From Apostichopus japonicus (taxonomy: Eukaryota; Echinodermata; Holothuroidea; Aspidochirotida; Stichopodidae), in the NCBI RefSeq assembly GCF_037975245.1, contig NC_092564.1, positions 11,804,484-11,868,483 of the forward strand: a stretch of 64,000 bases of DNA. Reading direction: 5' to 3'. The notes under the pieces are model-generated. The model was not told the origin of the DNA, ran no database searches, and was given only the letters and a program-made list of their open reading frames with translations. Shown piece by piece: positions 1-12,354 of the stretch (the first letter of the stretch is position 1; every line of letters starts with the position of its first letter). Made by a program: the position numbers and the translations under genes.

Positions 1-1147
1 GCCATGAACAAGTGATATACAGGTTTGCACTGGCATACTCAAAGTCATTCGTCCCACCCAATGTTCACATTCAGCCAAGCCTATGAAGAGGAGAAAATAG
101 TAATTTACATTTATTTATATATTTAACAACATTCACTCATAATGACTCCTATGCAAACTCAGGGTTTATTAGTTCATGTGCAACCAGCCAGTGGCATGCG
201 TGACTCTCAAGTGGCATATTTTGCATATTTCCTGGTACTAGTAAGATTTGTGTCATCAGATTCGCACACATTGGCTCTAGTTTCTCAGCATGGTTAGGGG
301 AGGGGGATCTACATTCTAGGATATGATTTTCTTCATTCTGATGGATTAGGAACAAGTTTGCTAGTTCTTTACTTTGAATTTATTAAATTGATTTAAATTT
401 TCAGCTCAGGATATCTATGGTTTTGGAGTTACCTAATATAACCCCCTACAAAAAAGTCACAACCTATGTGACTCGGGGTACACAACTTCCTCGTTACCCA
501 TTCTGGCCTTTTAGATCTCTGATCATTCCACGCTATTCGAGTGAGAGTTTGAAGTTTACAGCACAAAGTTTACATTCCTCCCTAAGTGTAATCAGAATTC
601 AAGATATTAATCCAGTTGGTACAAAACATCATCGACATGTTCTTCACAAGATTAAGGTTGTTCAGGAGGAAGACCACAGTCCCACTATCGTGACTAGCAC
701 CTACTGCATGGAGGCAAAAACCAACTTGTAAATTAACACATTTCTTAATTTCACAAAAACAGCTGTCAGTAGCAGCCCTCAGATAATCTTTCCAGAGGAT
801 TTTTGTTATTTTTGTCAACTTTTAAACATTTGTCAATGATTGTTGTTTCTAGACAGAAAGGTTTACTAATGTTTTAACATTGTATACATGTTTTGTGATC
901 TCATCCCGCTATCAGTAAACAAAGAATCTTGTCAAAGGAAATTTGCCAGGTGGAGTTGGAGATCCATCAGAACTTGGGACAAAATTGTTACTTTGCCATC
1001 AGAGTAAAACATGAAAATATTTATTGGCTATTTTACATTGTATGTGGCTTCTATGCTAAATCATCCTTTTTTCTCTCTTTTCAAGAGATTGTCAGATTTT
1101 ATTTCAGCATCTTCCAAACCTAAATGTATATTTTTCATCACTTGCAG
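1..1147. other. 5' flank or intron upstream of the bZIP gene
   Basis: No exon can be assigned here with confidence. The first recognised exon of the bZIP gene begins with two bases that complete a split codon, so at least one coding exon must lie upstream, either here or left of the window. A 104-codon open frame at 417-731 follows a possible acceptor but has no recognisable protein character. A pyrimidine-rich tract and CAG just before 1148 form the acceptor of the next exon. Confidence 0.5.
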
Positions 1148-4100
1148 GGTCCAGGATAGACCCCAGGCCTTCTACGACAATTTCATCGTTCAAAATTAAT
1201 CTGGCTAATTTGGAAAGCTCATTTTCACAATTGAAATGGCAGCCACAGGTTTACGAGGATTACGCGAAGCAGAGGCCACCCCTTTACGAAAGTATTTGCA
1301 ACCTCCCTCTCGACCCGCATCACAAAAGTATTGTTCCCCGCCTGGAGGATACGGATGTAACCACAATCGACAAGAACAGCGATATATTTAGTTCCTGTGA
1401 GTACCAATTTGCTTAAAATTATTAGAAAATCAAAAGAAAATGGCAAAAAGAGAAAGCCATTTTGAAAAAATTGATACATAATGGAAACAAACAATTGAAT
1501 GACTTGAAAGCTCTAGATTTGTACTTTTGGATTGATTCAATTGTTGAACGTAAAGCACGAAAGGTTAAAGCTGCAAATATGTGTCAGTTTTTAATCACTT
1601 GTTATCGTTTATTAATATTAAGAGTATAAAAGATTTATGATGCCCACGTATCCACCCAGAAAAGGGTGCCGGAGGCGTAGTTTTTTATCATTTGTTGTAA
1701 GAATGTGCAGTTTTGTGAGGTTATTGTTGTTGTTTTCTTATATTCTTGAGTTTCCAGTAAAGTCACATAATTTTACCATCTACCTGCCCAAAATCTTTTA
1801 GTACTCACTTTATTGACCCATTTTTAGAAGCAATATTTGGAAGGAATATGAGGTTGATAAATAGTGTGTATATATATTTTTTTAACAGCATGAAATTGGA
1901 ATTAAACATACTTTAATTTAAAAGATAACAAAATATGATCAAATATTTGATCTCCCCTTTTTACTTGCGTTCTAGTTCTGAGTGAGACAACCAACAGTAA
2001 AACAAGTCAAAGACAAGGCACTGACATGGAGCTTTTGTTTGACCTTTTGGAGGAATTGCCTTTCCAGAGTGTTCCAGGGAGCGAGGTGATGCCCAACACG
2101 ACTGTCAGCCGACAGCCGCTCGCATCCACCTCCTCTTTCGCCTCTGAAGACAGTTATCTGTCCGACAGTTCGATAAATGCTGGCGCTGGTACAGGCAATA
2201 TCCTTCTTGATCAGTTTGCTGACATTAACCTATTGTTGGCACAACAGAACCAGGTTTGTCTTTACCCACATAACTTCCCTTATTATCCCAATATTGTACA
2301 GCATGGTTATTTCCCCAGCATTATTTTTATCTACTGATATTTTGCTCAGATCCACAACATTCATATGATGCAATGCAAAAAAAGAAAAATGTCCCTATTG
2401 TGGTAACTAAAGATTAGTCCAAAAATTGTTAGGCACAGTATGGCTGAAGTCAAATATATTAGCAATTAGAGCCAAATAGGTTTATTTGTGTGCGGTTTCC
2501 AGTGGTAACTGTTTTGTCTTAGTTTTGAATGCTAGGCGAAAGCAAACAGTATCAATTGTTTCCTAGCTGGTGTGAAGCAACCAAGGCCTGCTTCAATGAA
2601 CAATAGAGACTTGCTACCACTTGTCACAAGTGCACCCACGTAAAATCAATAATATCCACCCACTCGGTGGCTGTCAGTGTACTATTTATAGTACATGATG
2701 TCATACAAACTATTGCAACATGATGGTGCAATGCTGACTGGTGTAAGTATGAATTAACTGTATACTATTGATGCATACAGTGCTGGGAAGAAAGATATTG
2801 ACGTTTTGTGTCCTTCTCATGTCCTTCAAGTTTGCTTTCATTTTGTTGTCATACCGATGGCAAAAAAGACACTTTGATGAGTTGTATTATTTATGATATG
2901 GCTTGTCCTTTGGAGATTGGTCGCTCATATTTTTTAACTCTACGGTGGGTGGGGTGGTGTCTATTATTGCTGATTTGATAGGTTGGTAGTCAATAAATGG
3001 TATACATCACATGTAGCTTGTTGATATCTAGATTGTATGTGAAGGAGGTACATGTTAAAAAAAAAAGGGGGGGATCAAAATCATGCAGATGAGCTGGATA
3101 AAAGAGTCAATAGAGATATATGGACACTGAAAAATTAGGAATTAGTTGTTAAAAATTGTCATATGACTTTAATTTTATTCTATCTCTCTTTTATAGGTCA
3201 ATGCTCAGCCTTTGTCAGCATTGCCAGTCCTCTCTGTTGATGGTGTTGGTTGTCAAAGGAACTATAGTGCACTCAATAACGATGAAATGTGGAATTCTAA
3301 CCACAGCTCTAGTGGTCCAACCACGGTGGTGGCTTCACAGATGGACGCCAGTGACCGTGCCCCGGTGTTTGCGGATATGGGGAAATCTCCTTCCCCGGAC
3401 CGAGCTCATGACTCTGGTCCCGCAACCAAGAGGGCACGGTTGTCCTCTGATGGTAGGTTGACAAATATGGAGGCATGGATTGCAATGGGAGCTAGCAGTC
3501 ACTTTGCAAATTGTCAGAGCCTTGTGTAGCGTTGTTGATAAGAACTGAGTGATTGTCTTTGTCAGAAATTGAGGGATCTAAATGCATGAAGTATAAAAAG
3601 TAATAACAAAAGATTATTCTACTAGCAAATATTATACTTTCAACTTAATATGTAAGGAATTCAGATAAATCAGTAAGTTAACTGTTTTTACAGTTCCTAT
3701 GAGTGCAGTGTAAATTGTATAGTAAATTGTGAAGGAGGCTAACGGAAAATGTGTTTCTAGAAAGTGGTTTTCAGTGACCCAAATGAAGCTATGTGTTTTC
3801 ATTGGTTGCTCTGAACCAAGTGTATGAAGTATGGCTGGATATATCATGCATTTAAGGGAGCTATGAGGCCCCCTATAGGTATTTGTCTTCTTTCTTTGAA
3901 GTAAAATTTGACTGGTAAAATTTAATGAGCCTACCATGATGGCATGTTTCTTATTACAAAGTATTTATTTGAAAAGTTTTATTTATAAACCTACTCAAAA
4001 AGTTTTAGATCTTTTGTGTACAACATACCAATGACTCAGTTTTTCGTCACCATTAATACCCTACCATTCTTTATTCACAGATTCCATATCAACCGTGCTC

Positions 4101-4307
4101 GATGATCTTGAGAGAAGGCGCGAAAAAAATAATGAGGCCTGCCGGAAGGCACGGCATAACAAGAAGACGAAGGAGGTCGAGATGAAAGAGAAAGCGCAGA
4201 CTCTTGAGAAGGAGAACGAGAAGTTGCGAAAGACTATTGCAAAGTTGGAAAAAAAAGTCAATGAGGAGAAAGCCAAATTTTTGAAAGCTATGACTATGTC
4301 GTCATAA
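1148..4307 (+). CDS. bZIP transcription factor, C/EBP-PAR superfamily (5' partial)
   Basis: Four exons join in phase with GT/AG borders: 1148-1396, 1976-2253, 3197-3452 and 4081-4307 (TAA), giving 335 residues of a protein whose start is not seen. The first three exons encode a low-complexity, Ser/Pro/Asp-rich region of transactivation-domain character, including an acidic-hydrophobic stretch (MELLFDLLEELPF at 2026). The last exon encodes the DNA-binding end: a basic region RRREKNNEACRKARHNKK, then a zipper whose d positions read Met, Leu, Leu, Leu before losing leucine, so the zipper is short. The NN-x-A-x-x-x-x-R pattern and C-terminal placement fit C/EBP, PAR and NFIL3 proteins, which bind DNA as dimers in the nucleus. 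In the usual N-x-x-A-A-x-x-(C/S)-R signature, the second Ala is Cys and the Ser/Cys is Ala. I cannot say which subfamily it belongs to; a fast-evolving PAR/NFIL3-like or C/EBP-gamma-like member is most likely. Confidence 0.88.
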
Positions 4308-6840
4308 GTACTTCAAAATTTGTTGCTGTTCTCTTGTACATATGTAAGATGTACTATTATGTTGTAATCAAAATTCTTTTTGTTTTAAGCGATTTTGTTC
4401 TTGTTTTTCCTTAAAAAAATGGTGTGAGTCATATTTTCAAATTCCTTCTCATTACAATAGATCGTAACGTAGTTATCCTAAAGTTCTCAGATAGGTTTGT
4501 TAAGCTTCCGTTAGGAACTTGAACAAAAACAATTTAAAACAAAAAGGTTTAAGTTACCTCTACAAGAAATTTTTGTAAAGCCAAATTTTTCACAATTTAA
4601 ATTTCAAGCAGAAGATCGTGTGCGGTGTTAATGGGTTCGATCCCAGAAACTAGAAGCAGATCATGGCAGTTTAATTAAGTAAGGGCTATATGCAACATGT
4701 TCTTCCTGCCATGGTAAATTGACACTGCTTCTTCTTGTGAAAGGCTTATAAATTTCTAAAATTCCATCTATTCTATCCCTATCATTGCAAAAAATTTCTT
4801 TTCCGGTATAAATCTAAGGAAAAGGCGCACCATCCCCAACTGACTGTTCAAGATAAGTTGAATTACTGGATACTGTGAGTGAAGGGGCGTGAAATTGGTG
4901 GTTTTCCTTTTGCCCACAGACGAGGAAGTCGTACTTTCATACTCAAACTGAAATACCATTGCAGATGCTATCCTTACATGAACATTGAAAATGGCTTCTC
5001 TGTGAAAATACTGCTTCTTTGTGAATACTATAAATCCAAGAAACAATATTGTCACCATGGCACTTTGTTTATTACTTTATGCAAAGCAAGTTCAAAACAA
5101 GAAAAAAAAACCCACAAAGGTTGTATAAAATCGATACATGATGTGATGGTGCAAAAGGTAGCATTTAAAGATTTTGTAAGTAGATGCTGGAACCTGATTC
5201 GTCAATGTGTATATTATCATTATGAGTTACAGTTGTACAGTAGTGATTATTTTGTTGTATATAAATACGTCTGGTATGTTTTAATTTTGATTTGTAAAGG
5301 AGAATATTACTTGCAGTGAGTTGAAACAATAAGAGTTAGGTGACCATTGTGTCCAGACAGTATTTTGCTATAATTGTGTATTGCCAATGAACTCACAAAG
5401 TTCTGTAATTCACTTTTGGTTGTCCTGTCTGGTAGTTGAAGAATGATCGAAATATTTAAAAGAGACAGGCTTAGTCGAAGGATGATGGAAAGATCAAAAG
5501 AGATTAGCCTGTCGGTCCTGCAGGGATATTCATTTCAATAGCAGAATTTTCATTAATGTGAATGGAATCATGGTAGTTTTTTTCTGAATTTGCTCTGATA
5601 TTCTTGCTGCTCTATGTTGTTTTTTTATGCTAACTTTGGTTATGACACACAAATTATAGATCATCGAGTCAATAGATAGATAGCAACTAAGTTAGTCCTA
5701 GAAAACAATATTTCTTAGAGATTCTCACAATTTACTGGCAAGTCTTGTTGTTTATTGAACTCTATTATTGATTATGTGGAGAATGTGTGGAAGTGATGTC
5801 TTTCATGTACAGGGTTTGACATAATTAAAAGATCTAAGCAAATTTGCTGCCCATTCTAATCCAACCAAAGATGGTTGCCTGGGCGATTTCTGCACTGCCT
5901 CTCACTTTGGTGCATGCTATGTATCAAGCCCTGAGCTGTTAGAGATCTGTGTTGCTAAGGATTCCAAGGAATAGAGAGATGCAAATCAAGTTTACATGGG
6001 CAAGCAGTTGGAAATATCTTAAAATATATATATCTAATATCTATATATATATATACTGCCAACTGTGTATTACTGCATAATCATAATAGAAACTTTTATT
6101 TTGCTAATGTCAATAAATGAAAATCACAATATCTTCCTTGTTTCTCTGTTGTATTTTATATCAATTGCTAATGTAGCAGTCAAGAACTCAATTTCAGCAG
6201 CTGAATATAGAAATGTCTAACAAGTAACTATGAGATCCATCACACAGTCCCTATGTGTACAACCTTCTAACAGCTATTCTTTGTTAATTATTGGCCTACT
6301 GTTTAAGTCCCTCCCCGTCCATTCAGCATTTACATTTAGTCTCTCTTCCCACATCCAAAAATGGACTCCCTGAAATGGTTCTAGGGGTTAATCTTCATGA
6401 CAATTTTTTGACCTGTTTTAGCCACTCCCTTTCCATTTAGCCTCTCCTTTAAAATCTAAAATTGGCTTAGTTAATACTTATAAACTGGGAATGCAGTAAT
6501 TTCTGAGGGAGTTACTCGACATGTGGCTACCCAATAGCCAACAAAGAGGTTCCATGCATGGCAGAATCTGGAGCTGACCCTGTGCAGCGGGTCAGCAAGA
6601 TAGGCATGCATTACGGACAACGGCATCCAGCTGACCAAAGGGAATCGCCACTGGCTCAACAATAAGTCTAAGTTTCTTCCCTGAGGTAAACATGTGCCTA
6701 CAATGAACTATTTGCTGCTTTCAGAAAGCCACAGATATGGATATAGTGCCATCCTTCCCCTCCGACCCACTTCTCCAATGAATGACAGTTCAACATATGT
6801 CTAGATCTTTCTGAAGCTTCAGATATTGTCAGGACATATA
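4308..6840. other. 3' flank of the bZIP gene; no further gene seen
   Basis: This AT-rich stretch probably starts with the bZIP 3' UTR. No canonical AATAAA lies close to the stop codon; the first convincing one is at 6112-6117, so the UTR end is unresolved. A short TA-rich tract occurs near 6024-6055. The 146-codon open frame at 4879-5319 has no recognisable domain or splice context and is not annotated as a gene. Confidence 0.4.
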
Positions 6841-6887
6841 CAGGTGCGTATCCAGGGGGGGGCGTTGGGGGCGCGCGCCCCCCGGGT

Positions 6888-7007
6888 AAGAAAAAGAGGA
6901 GAGAAAAAAAGAGAAGAAAAAGGGAAAAAAGAGGGGAAAAGAGGAGGAGGAGAGGAAGGAAGGGGAAAGAAAAAGAAGAAAGAGAGAAGAAGGAGAAAAG
7001 GAGGGAG
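6888..7007 (+). repeat. 120 nt uninterrupted polypurine tract
   Basis: Every base on the plus strand is A or G. The overlapping open frames on both strands (Lys/Arg/Glu-rich and Ser/Phe/Pro-rich) are products of this composition, not genes. Polypurine runs of this length can form intramolecular triplexes. Confidence 0.9.
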
Positions 7008-7369
7008 TAAACGAAAACGCGAAGACACCGGGAGGAGAAAGAAGAACAGTGACATCATTACAGCGCTGAAGGGTAGCCAGTGACGGATCAATAATTTCGT
7101 AAAATTGTGCCTCACCCTACCCCTTACACCGACAACTCCATTTTTTGACGTTTCCATTTTCCTCTCTCACTAATGATCTATATATATACTATATATGGTC
7201 TATCATAACGCGTGTGTAGAATTGTGCTATGAAACCAACTGTGGCTGGTCTCTAACTCGACCGTGTCGTCGGGGAACATGACGCATTTTGGGATGGGGGC
7301 GACCGCCCCCCCCCATTCAGCATTTTTTTAAATGATATCGCTAAGTAATTTCAAAATAGAAAGTGCTTA

Positions 7370-7612
7370 GATGCAACTTACAAGGCCTGGGAAGTGTCAT
7401 TTCCAGCGATCTGGGAGACATTTTCGGCCAAAATTTGCTTGTACGCTTCGCGCTAACAAATGGTCCTGGGTAGTGCCATTTCCAGCGATCTGGGAGGCAT
7501 TATCGGCCAAAATTTTCTTGTACGCTTCGCGCCAACCTATGGTGGCGCTACGCTTAGATAATTTGCCTACAGGCTTCGCCCCTCCCTTGGCAAATTCCTC
7601 GCTACACGCCTG
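7370..7612 (+). repeat. GC-rich dispersed repeat, two partial tandem copies
   Basis: Two partial copies start near 7383 and 7465. Each has a CATTTCCAGCGATCTGGGAG block, then a GCCAAAATTT block and a TTGTACGCTTCGCGC block. The second continues through GGTGGCGCTACGCTTAGATA to an end near CTACACGCCTG. Related copies lie at 8150-8316, at 8858-9002, and on the minus strand at 63345-63510, so this is an interspersed family. Confidence 0.75.
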
Positions 7613-7938
7613 TTCGAATTTGTAACGCAAACAGCAGATATCACATCATATCAGTGAGCATGAAAATGGCGTTCCAGGATGAAAATCCTCAAAACTATCC
7701 GACTTGCCTGAAAAAATAATCAACGTGTCAATGTCAATATCATATGAGCAAGCATCGGTTATTACATCGCATGCCATCATGTACCGTACGGTCCGTTCAA
7801 ATTGCGCAGTATACCGCGGGATGCTAATGTAAACAACGACATGTCTCATGTAGATGTATAAAAAGCATGGAGGTCCAATTATGTCAAAAGTTTCTTTTAC
7901 ATTAGTAATGGCGAATTAGGGGTTGCACCCCCGCGGCG

Positions 7939-8316
7939 CAGTGGCGGAGCGTCCATACGGTCAGGGGGCGGATGCGTCCCCTGATGGACTCAAATGGACT
8001 GCTGGCGCCTTTTTCAGCTCTTTACCAGTTTTTACTTATTCTAGATTATTGACTTTTTTTATTGCGCTCTCATCTACTTATTGACATTTGTCACATTTTG
8101 TTGGTGTAATTTGGCGATGACACCCTATTCTTCGTTTATCTGCAAATTAGCCAGGCCCTGAAAGGGTCATTTCCGGCGATCTAGGGAGTATCTTTACTCA
8201 AAATTTGTCTGTGCGCTGCGCGCCAACCAGTGGTGGCGCTCCGCTTAGATAGTGTCGAAAGCGCCCCTACAGACCATTCTCGCCCCTCCTGACCAATACC
8301 CCTAGCTCCGCCACTG
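7939..8316. mobile_element. Small MITE-like element with 12 bp perfect terminal inverted repeats
   Basis: The element begins CAGTGGCGGAGC and ends GCTCCGCCACTG, a perfect 12 bp inverted repeat 378 bp apart. CAGTGGCG-type ends are common in hAT-related MITEs. The flanking octamers (ccgcggcg and ccgccgcg) are similar but not identical, so a target duplication is only suggested. Its right half contains a copy of the GC-rich dispersed repeat. It has no coding capacity. Confidence 0.6.
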
Positions 8317-8857
8317 CCGCCGCGCCTCCTACGCCTATGTGTGTAGTGTTCGCTTTCGGAAATATCTGCTATTTTTTCATTTCCTTCAATCAAGTTTTAT
8401 AATAGCCGTTATAAGAGGTTTAATATTTGTACACCAATAAATTAACTGTGTCTGAATTTTCGAAAATTTCTGACCAACATTCTGCATCACACTTCCCTCT
8501 ACTCGTGCAATTTTGACCGGTCTGTTAGGGGTTGAAGGTAGTTTTTCTATATTGGTTGTCCATAGATGAAATTTTGTACAACATTATGGGTATGCTTTGA
8601 AGTGAGTTTATTCACGAGAAATGTGAATTTTCAAATTCTGAACAAATTTGGGGCTTAAAACCTTGAAAAGTGGGGCTTACGGGTATTGTGGGCTGCGACG
8701 TAGGATCACCTACAAAAGCAAAGACCCACAGGACATGCGATCAGGTCGAACATGACGTGTGCCGGGTTGACAATCTTCAAAAAGGTTATGGATGGAAAAA
8801 AAAATGATTAGGAAATACTTGGGTCTCAGGCCAAAAGTGTACATCTGGTTGGTCATT

Positions 8858-9002
8858 TCAAGCCCGAGAAGTGCCGTTTCCGGTGATCTGGGGGGTATCA
8901 AAACCAGAAATTTTCTTGTACGCTGCGCACCAACCGATGGTGGCGCTCCGCTTAGATAGTAATTCGCGCCCCCCGGGTCAGAAAATCCTGGATACGCGCC
9001 TG
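8858..9002 (+). repeat. Third copy of the GC-rich dispersed repeat
   Basis: The copy runs from a GAAGTGCCGTTTCCGGTGAT block through TGGTGGCGCTCCGCTTAGAT to TCCTGGATACGCGCCTG. It forms the right end of the composite repeat that starts at 6841. Confidence 0.7.
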
Positions 9003-11678
9003 ATATACATATATATAAGATCACTAATGTTATCAACTTGTCAAAGGGTAGCCTAATATTCTCTCTACAGACTACACTCTCGATTCAACATCAGTCCGCT
9101 GGATGGCAATTTAGTACCGTAGACAAATTCTTTTGAAATTTGTTTTAATGTTAATGAGGCATGTGTTAGCATTAGCAAGCTTTGGTGATCTAAGCAAAGT
9201 TTGAAACTGTTATATCTCCCCACTTCAAGATGCCTCACATAAATTAAAAAATAAACCAGAAAAATGCATAACACAAGCAAAGATTACACGACAATAAATA
9301 TGCATATATATTCATGAATTTAATATCAACTCCGTCTGATCATGCATATATATCCTGTTGGAAAGACTAAGATTATATTTCTATAATCCACCTATAGAAA
9401 AATGACACAATAAAGATACAAAAAGGATTAAACGTGAATATATATTAGTGTTGTCATCTATAATATACTCGGAGGATGTAAATATTATAGTTGAAGGAAT
9501 GTGATTAATTCTGATTATGTAAAAGGCCATCAAGAAATGTTATTTCATAGCTGGTTTAATACTATGTTGGTAAATCATCTAATTGGTATATAATAGAGTA
9601 CTAAAAAATGTTGATGAGAACCTTGAAAGTGGTGACCAGAGAAGGCACAGTACCCTGTGTAAGACAATATTAACTTCATTGACAGGAGACCCCCTGCCTT
9701 GTCCCAAACGGGGAAAAAAAAGATGTAACCAAGGAGTGCTGGTTTAAATGTAAATTACAAATCATTTTTTTTTTTACCAAATATGGTCTGAAAACGTTCT
9801 GGAAACTCCAACGATTTCCTCCTTCCTTCTAAACACATTTCAAGTAGTCAAAACTGCATCTTTTTGTGAAGTATACATCTGATACAGTTTAGCCACTGTG
9901 AAGGGGATTATCAATAGAACAGCTAGGGCAGGTGGGAAAAATTAACACATTAATGTAGCATGCAGAACCCAATGACACGGCAAACATGAACATATGAATA
10001 GGCCTACTCTGGAGATGAAAGTTTGTATAGAGGGCCTTGGGCCTACTTGTGATACTGTATTATATATACTACATTATACTTTATTATATTTTGATACAAC
10101 ACATGAAGAATGCACCTGTAGATCTCTGTGATCTTTTATTTGATAACATAATGTGAATCTCTCATTTCACCCAAAAACATTCTTAAATTTTCTGGTCTGC
10201 GAAATGGGTACAAAATTTCACTTTGGCCTACAAGATCCATTTCCTGCCAACCCCCCCCCCCCCCCGGCTAGGGCAACTACTAAGTGCCTTTAGTACCATG
10301 ACAGCTGGGGCTGCATTCATGGCTTCTTTCCTGTTCAAGTAATGAAATGCCTCTTAATCATAGCTCATTAATAAATCAAACTTAAACAGCCATAAGAAAT
10401 AATACTTAAATGTCAATTAATCTGCCAAGGTTACATCCCATGTCATTTCCAATATTTAAGGGTATGGTCAGCAAATGTTCTTTTGTTTGAATGGTTAATT
10501 AAAACAGGAGATGAGATCATCCTACTTCTAGACAGTAAGGACCCTTATATTCCATTGAAACTACAATCTGAGAATGCAATATATATGTATGTTACCTGTG
10601 GATTATTACAACATATGATAACCTAGTAAACAAGTCGTTTATAAGACTTGAAGACAAACCTAGTTGACAGTGACCCTGAGAATTGCAAACAGGAATTCAT
10701 TAGCAACCAGAATTTCCAGAGTTCATGAGCATTTCCTGATTGATCCAATTAGGCTAGGATGACAATCAAGTCCCTGGTATGATGTCACTAATTATGTTTC
10801 CTATGGATTAATATGGCTGTTACATATGTAGAAAATAATGTTCGCCCACAGACCACATTGAAATGTGGATAACATGACATGACATTGTACTATGCATATA
10901 ATCACCAAACCTGTCACAAAAGTTGATAAACGTGTACCAAGTGTTGTACACAGAACCTGAACTGTTTTATGGTTGGCAAACTTTAGATTCCATTAAAATT
11001 GATATCAAAGGTAATCAACACTTCTTTATGTCTAATCAGAGCCTTAAAGGTCAAGACGAACCATCACTAAACTTGTAAATCTTGCCTCAGTCTCAATATT
11101 TCAACTGAATACAAAGGTTACTTTAATATCAGAGTCCCACTGTCTATTCAATAAACCTTTTTTCTGCAGCCCCGTTGGCTATGGGTATGGACAAGAATTT
11201 CTTTGACCAATAGATGGCTTCTTATACATCGTAATATTCTTCAACCAGGAAGCCAGTTAGCTTTGTGATTCCTTGCCATATAATTTGCTAAAAATTCAAA
11301 ATTACTATCTAACTAATGTAGAGCAAGTGAGTTAAATTTGTCCAAGAATTAAGTGAGAACCAGAAAGGGTTTGCAAATTTCATTACCTGGATGCCAGGTA
11401 TGTTTCGTTGAAGACCTACAGATCCCCTTCACTAAACTGAACTGAATTTGACCAAACTATGTTCACTAAAAGAAAATCATAGCATTGGTGAATTCACAGA
11501 TTAATTGTAGCTTTAATTTTGAAGTTATGTATTTAAAAGGTTCTCAGGCTTTGATGCCTGTTTACCTCATGTGACCTTTGACCTCTTACAAAATTAACAT
11601 AAATTACAGGCAATAGATCCTCACATTTGACATGAAGAAGTTAAGCAAATAAGATACAACAGCAAACAAGATAATAAC
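9003..11678. other. Intergenic AT-rich stretch, no gene seen
   Basis: No exon-like frame, RNA gene or clear transposon end was recognised. A C-homopolymer run sits near 10250-10265. Confidence 0.5.
11572..11584 (-). promoter_or_regulatory. Perfect DR1 nuclear-receptor half-site pair
   Basis: TGACCTTTGACCT is the reverse complement of AGGTCA-A-AGGTCA, the DR1 consensus bound by HNF4, RXR heterodimers and COUP-TF in animals. It lies about 1 kb beyond the DAZAP2 stop codon. Function is not shown by sequence alone, since a 13-mer can occur by chance or inside a repeat. Confidence 0.35.
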
Positions 11679-11707
11679 ATATATATATATATATAAATAT
11701 ATATATA

Positions 11708-11738
<31 letters not shown>
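11679..11738. repeat. (TA)n microsatellite
   Basis: An AT dinucleotide run of about 60 bp with two short interruptions. Confidence 0.9.
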
Positions 11739-11740
<2 letters not shown>

Positions 11741-11821
11741 ATCTTTCTTAAAAATATTAATTAAAATCAAAGGAAAGTATGATTTTTTTAAAGTTCTTGA
11801 TGAGAAAACAGAAGTTACAAT

Positions 11822-11827
11822 TTTATT
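11822..11827 (-). terminator. Candidate polyadenylation signal for DAZAP2
   Basis: Read on the minus strand this is AATAAA, about 790 nt past the DAZAP2 stop codon. It would give a 3' UTR that includes the tandem duplication at 12201-12354. Other AT-rich hexamers nearby could serve instead. Confidence 0.3.
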
Positions 11828-12200
11828 ATAACTACACATTACCTGGATTACTTTTTTATGAGAATGCTAATAAACTTAGCCTGGACTTGATAGAACATAA
11901 GACTTACAATACTGTCACTGGTTTGAATCTCATTCTTACCACAAATTTACTTTCCTCATCCAAATTGGGGCGATTTATGTGTAATTTTGCATATGATTTG
12001 CCAACTTCAAAACCTTTTTAAGCAGACTTCTATCTGCGTATTTGTCTACACTCAATCATAAATCATATTTATCACTGACACACAAAGTACTTTTACTGTC
12101 TTTTGATATACAGAGACCACAAATTAAAAAGAAAAAAATATTTATATCAAAACAACCAATATATTTCTGTTTCTGTATGTAAACAAATGAGGACGTTCAA

Positions 12201-12354
12201 CTACATTACAAGAGTCTCTGTTGTTACATTACAAGAGACATACATTACAGTGTCAAAACATGAAAATTACGATAATAAACTACATTACAAGAATCTCTGT
12301 TGTTACATTACAAGAGACATACATTACAGTGTCAAAACATGAAAACTACCATAA
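12201..12354. repeat. 79 bp tandem duplication in the probable DAZAP2 3' UTR
   Basis: Two adjacent copies begin at 12201 and 12280 and are almost identical. Each contains the word TACATTACAAGA twice, so the pair holds four copies of that subrepeat. The high identity suggests a recent event. Confidence 0.9.

Larger units (their letters stand above)
6841..9002. mobile_element. GC-rich composite repeat bounded by a 16 bp inverted repeat
   Basis: The left boundary reads CAGGTGCGTATCCAGG. The right boundary, read on the other strand, is CAGGCGCGTATCCAGG, a 15 of 16 match. GC content rises sharply inside compared with the flanks. The block holds a 120 nt purine tract, three or more copies of a GC-rich unit ending in a GGTGGCGCTCCGCTTAGATA-like word, and a smaller nested element at 7939-8316. 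ATATA flanks both ends, which could be a short target duplication but is low complexity. No transposase frame is visible, so this is best read as a non-autonomous DNA transposon or a nest of related ones. Confidence 0.5.

Noticed and set aside
417-731. 104-codon frame upstream of the bZIP exons, considered as an upstream exon
   Set aside because: No protein-like pattern, and it ends in a stop with no convincing donor in the phase needed by the exon at 1148.
4879-5319. 146-codon plus-strand frame
   Set aside because: No domain, biased composition of AT-rich non-coding DNA, and no splice or promoter context.
6819-7157. Ser/Phe/Pro-rich and Lys/Arg/Glu-rich frames on opposite strands
   Set aside because: Both are caused by the polypurine tract.
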